Source: Pedobacter soli (GTDB lineage Bacteria > Bacteroidota > Bacteroidia > Sphingobacteriales > Sphingobacteriaceae). Taken from it: a stretch of DNA of 64,000 nucleotides. This document shows positions 62,893 through 64,000 of this stretch, piece after piece. How positions within the stretch are numbered: position 1 is the stretch's first letter; each line of letters opens with the position of its first letter. The position numbers and the translations under genes are program-made. The stretch is from positions 248,001 through 312,000 of the forward strand of contig NZ_FMZH01000005.1 of assembly GCF_900101435.1 (NCBI RefSeq). The letters run 5' to 3'. Under the pieces are notes generated by a model. It had not been told where the DNA came from and ran no database searches. It worked only from the letters and a program-made list of their open reading frames with translations.

Positions 62893-63414
62893 ACAAAACA
62901 TTTTAATCGGTTGGCCTTGGTTTTTACGCCCCGGCCCTGTAATTTGGGATGATAGGGATTTTCACCCTTTTTGGAAATGTGCTTTTTATTTCAAAAACAC
63001 CTGCTATAGGGATTACCCAGCTAGCTTTTAAAACAAAGCCAATTGGTTAGCAGCCATGTATCTAATTTAAACATTATTCATAAAAGCTAAAAACTTTATA
63101 AAAATATTTTCTGCCTGCCCCAGCATCGTCCTCGTTTGTCACAAAGTGATTCCTTCGAAATAACGAGGATGCGTGAGAAATGCATTTGTAATGCATCCCA
63201 TGTAATCGTAATACCTCGCCGTCGTCCTCCTTTGTAATGAAGACAATCCTAACACTAGCTTAACAACAAGTGCTTAATTCGTTTACCTGATACACTTTAT
63301 TTTAACAATAAAGCCAAAAGCTAACCATTCCTAAACCATTTCATAATACAGAATCCAAATCGGCTTAATACTGCAGTAACATCTTTGTGATCATAAAAAA
63401 TCAGAAAACTAATC
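62893..63414. other. Gene-free stretch with hairpins, upstream of the receptor gene
   Basis: About 520 bp without a credible gene. It holds two related words, GATAGGGATTTTCACCC and TATAGGGATTACCC (62949-63017 region), a hairpin TCCTCGTT/AACGAGGA (63129-63169), a palindrome ATGCATT-TGT-AATGCAT (63180-63196) and TTTGTAATGA (63231-63240). The last two groups resemble the repeat cluster at 29890-30130. The promoter of the receptor gene should lie in the final 150 bp but is not clear. Confidence 0.5.
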
Positions 63415-64000
63415 ATGATGAAAAATTTACTTATTGCAGTGTTGTTACTGCTATGCAGCATTCATAATGCAGCGCTGGCGCAAACTACACAGGCATCTAT
63501 TTCGGGTATTATTACCGATCAGCAAAAGAAACCTATTCCTGGTGTTTCGGTACAGATCAGAAACAACTCAACCGGTTTTACCACTAAAACCTCAACCAAC
63601 GCACAAGGTGAGTATACCTTTAAAGAGTTACCATTGGGTGGCCCCTATTCTGTAAAAGCCATTTACATAGGCTTTGCAGAGCAAAACAGAACAGGCTACA
63701 TGTTAAATCAAGGTGATGCCGTACGTATTGCCATTAACATGCAGGAAAGTGCCCAAATGCTTGATGGAGTAGAAGTTAATGGATCTTCATTAAAAAATAA
63801 GGTTCAGCAATTTGGAGCCTCTACAGAGATTTCGTCGAAAACCATGAACTTATTGCCGGTAAACGGGCGTAACTTTTCAAGCTTAACAGATTTATCTCCT
63901 TTGGCTGGTCCAGGTGGTATTTCTGGTCAGCTAGGTTCTTCTACCAACTTCACCATTGATGGTATGACCGCCAAAAACCCAACTTCGGCAGGTAGTACAA
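63415..64000 (+). CDS. Oar-like TonB-dependent receptor (3' end outside window)
   Basis: The frame is open from the ATG at 63415 to the last base, so the gene is cut by the window edge and only its first 195 codons are seen. A signal peptide (AVLLLLCSIHNAALAQ) is followed by a carboxypeptidase-regulatory-like beta domain (GIITDQQKKPIPGVSVQIRN, YTFKELPLGGPYSVKAIYIG) and the start of a plug (MNLLPVNGRNFSSLTDLSP, then FTIDGMTAKNPTSAG). This order is typical of Oar-like receptors that move large or unknown substrates across the outer membrane. The nearby small TonB proteins lack the usual anchor. Confidence 0.9.
   Translation, partial: MMKNLLIAVLLLLCSIHNAALAQTTQASISGIITDQQKKPIPGVSVQIRNNSTGFTTKTSTNAQGEYTFKELPLGGPYSVKAIYIGFAEQNRTGYMLNQGDAVRIAINMQESAQMLDGVEVNGSSLKNKVQQFGASTEISSKTMNLLPVNGRNFSSLTDLSPLAGPGGISGQLGSSTNFTIDGMTAKNPTSAGST

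Overview
The window looks like chromosomal DNA of a member of the Bacteroidota, most likely Sphingobacteriaceae and Pedobacter-like. This is inferred, with no database search, from several features: type IX secretion components (a type B C-terminal sorting domain and a PorP/SprF protein), a SusC/Oar-like TonB-dependent receptor, several small TonB-domain proteins, a three-gene succinate dehydrogenase, LytS/LytTR regulators, and promoter-like sequences of the Bacteroidota type (TTTG, 19-20 bp, TAnnTTTG). No rRNA, tRNA, CRISPR array, phage or transposase gene was seen.

Layout. 1-1351: NarL-type two-component pair, with the kinase cut by the window edge. 1469-5869: a BlaI/BlaR1-like repressor-sensor pair in which the M56 sensor carries TonB C-terminal domains and a receptor-plug-like tail, followed by three secreted proteins built from the same two modules. 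6431-10055: sdhCAB on the minus strand. 10371-10562: cold-shock protein. 10675-19216: a compact minus-strand run of eight genes (LytS kinase, LytTR regulator, PqqD-like protein, ATP-grasp ligase, PLP group-III decarboxylase, urea-transporter/M23 fusion, TPR/beta-barrel protein, TPR protein). I see this as the best candidate for an undescribed biosynthesis, export or envelope system. 20094-23623: copper-binding four-helix protein, DegP/HtrA protease, dapF and a small lipoprotein. 24023-29824: RND tripartite efflux operon. 30238-34778: large type IX secretion cargo facing a PorP/SprF gene. 35040-40714: SNF2 helicase, small membrane proteins, DUF1080 protein, TMEM175-type channel, aat. 40789-43512: DUF1800/DUF1501 pair. 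43654-48752: small envelope proteins, App1-like and lipid-kinase genes, and a frameshifted TonB-like gene. 48960-50669: M23 peptidase, hemolysin-III protein, rbfA. 50678-51551: repeats around a lone four-helix-bundle gene. 51563-56119: hflX, then trpE-trpG-trpC preceded by what reads as a ribosome-mediated trp attenuator with a WLW leader peptide. 56210-56700: degenerate tandem repeats. 56777-61659: a membrane protein and two amidohydrolase-like exported proteins. 61880 to the end: an unknown helical protein, a 21-bp periodic array, and the start of an Oar-like TonB-dependent receptor.

Intergenic DNA is rich in hairpin-forming dispersed repeats of several families. Many genes end in clear rho-independent terminators, several of them shared by convergent genes. 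The genes form a mosaic of ordinary housekeeping functions (respiration, trp and lysine/peptidoglycan biosynthesis, ribosome maturation, protein quality control) and envelope-centred accessory modules typical of this phylum.
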